Positions 5,730 to 6,113 of a stretch of DNA of 6,113 nucleotides are shown here, piece after piece. The notes beneath the pieces are model-generated. The model had not been told where the DNA came from. It searched no databases and saw nothing but the letters and a program-made list of their open reading frames with translations. Source of the DNA: RYN-433 sp036558265 (GTDB taxonomy: Bacteria > Planctomycetota > Phycisphaerae > Tepidisphaerales > Tepidisphaeraceae); NCBI GenBank assembly GCA_036558265.1, contig DATBFY010000427.1, positions 1 through 6,113 of the forward strand, in the 5' to 3' direction. The number at the start of each line of letters is the position of its first letter. Within the stretch, counting starts at the first letter, position 1. A program made the position numbers and the translations under genes.

Positions 5730-6092
5730 TCACCCTTCGATCGGAGGTCCGCGCTCGGGATGGGCGTCCCCCCAAGCGATCACCGGCGCCTCCAGGGGCG
5801 CCGGCACGTTCAACTGCTCGATCAAACCCAGCGGCGGCACGTCGATGCCAATTGCCGGCGGCAGATCCAGCGTCGCGACGAACTGGCAAACCGCGCAACC
5901 ATCCACCGGCACATGCTTCGACTTCGACGGATCTTCGCGCGTCGATGTCCCGACCGGCCGGCAACACGCCCGCCCCTCCGCCTCGCACGCCCCCGCCAGA
6001 CGGACGATCCCGCGCGGGTGCAACGGCACCACCACGCCGAACCAGGCGGCGATCACCACCAGCAACGCGATGCGCAGCGAGCGACAACGCAC
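5730..6092 (-). CDS. Small Cys-containing membrane-anchored or exported protein, DUF2946-like
   Basis: A 120-residue protein from the GTG at 6092. Residues 5-24 are a hydrophobic segment after a basic start (R-C-R-S-L-R), fitting a signal anchor or signal peptide. The rest is hydrophilic, with C36, C43-C44 and the motif G-C66-A-V-C69-Q-F. It has a Pro-rich C-terminal tail. The C-x2-C-x-F motif followed by a Pro-rich segment resembles short proteins of the DUF2946 type, which often lie beside metal-related outer-membrane genes; this is a resemblance by eye. The Cys and H60 could bind a metal, or the C-x2-C could be redox active. No Shine-Dalgarno precedes the GTG, and the frame stays open to the window edge, so the true start may lie upstream and outside. 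The barrel gene follows after 149 bases in the same direction, so a shared transcript is possible. Confidence 0.65.
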   Translation of the reverse strand: MRCRSLRIALLVVIAAWFGVVVPLHPRGIVRLAGACEAEGRACCRPVGTSTREDPSKSKHVPVDGCAVCQFVATLDLPPAIGIDVPPLGLIEQLNVPAPLEAPVIAWGDAHPERGPPIEG

Positions 6093-6113
6093 GCCAACGA
6101 CGATACGCGATCC

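Overview
The window is GC-rich, and every gene I can support lies on the minus strand, so the locus reads from the high coordinates to the low ones. The organism is most likely a planctomycete, perhaps of the Phycisphaerae/Tepidisphaera kind. The main evidence is the N-terminal motif V-E-G-L-E-A-R-T-L-L-S-A in the calcium-repeat protein. This 'LExRxLLSA' signature is common at the start of large exported planctomycete proteins. The assignment is an inference from one motif plus composition.

Layout in transcription order: (1) 5730-6092, a small Cys-containing protein with one hydrophobic N-terminal segment and a G-C-A-V-C-Q-F motif, DUF2946-like, possibly beginning beyond the window edge. (2) A 149-base gap with two strong perfect inverted repeats. 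(3) 4615-5580, an outer-membrane beta-barrel protein of the 'MetA/phenol-degradation transporter' type. (4) 4285-4596, a YHS/TRASH-type lipoprotein, 18 bases after the barrel gene and followed by a good intrinsic terminator (4254-4277). (5) 2854-4176, a secreted protein with RTX-type Ca-binding repeats and a His-rich C-terminal module. (6) 2278-2772, a DinB-fold metalloprotein. (7) 77-2164, a GT39-like membrane glycosyltransferase with a long Pro-rich N-terminal tail. (8) 1-80, the first 26 codons of a P-loop ATPase whose start overlaps the glycosyltransferase stop as ATGA.

The first three genes look like one functional group. A Cys-bearing membrane-anchored protein, an outer-membrane barrel and a Cys-rich YHS lipoprotein together suggest handling of a soft metal such as copper in the cell envelope. 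The next gene, behind its own likely promoter, adds an exported protein with paired His-x-His motifs and Ca-binding repeats. Whether it belongs to the same pathway is open. The DinB, glycosyltransferase and ATPase genes have no evident connection to metals. No RNA genes, CRISPR arrays, insertion sequences or phage genes were seen.
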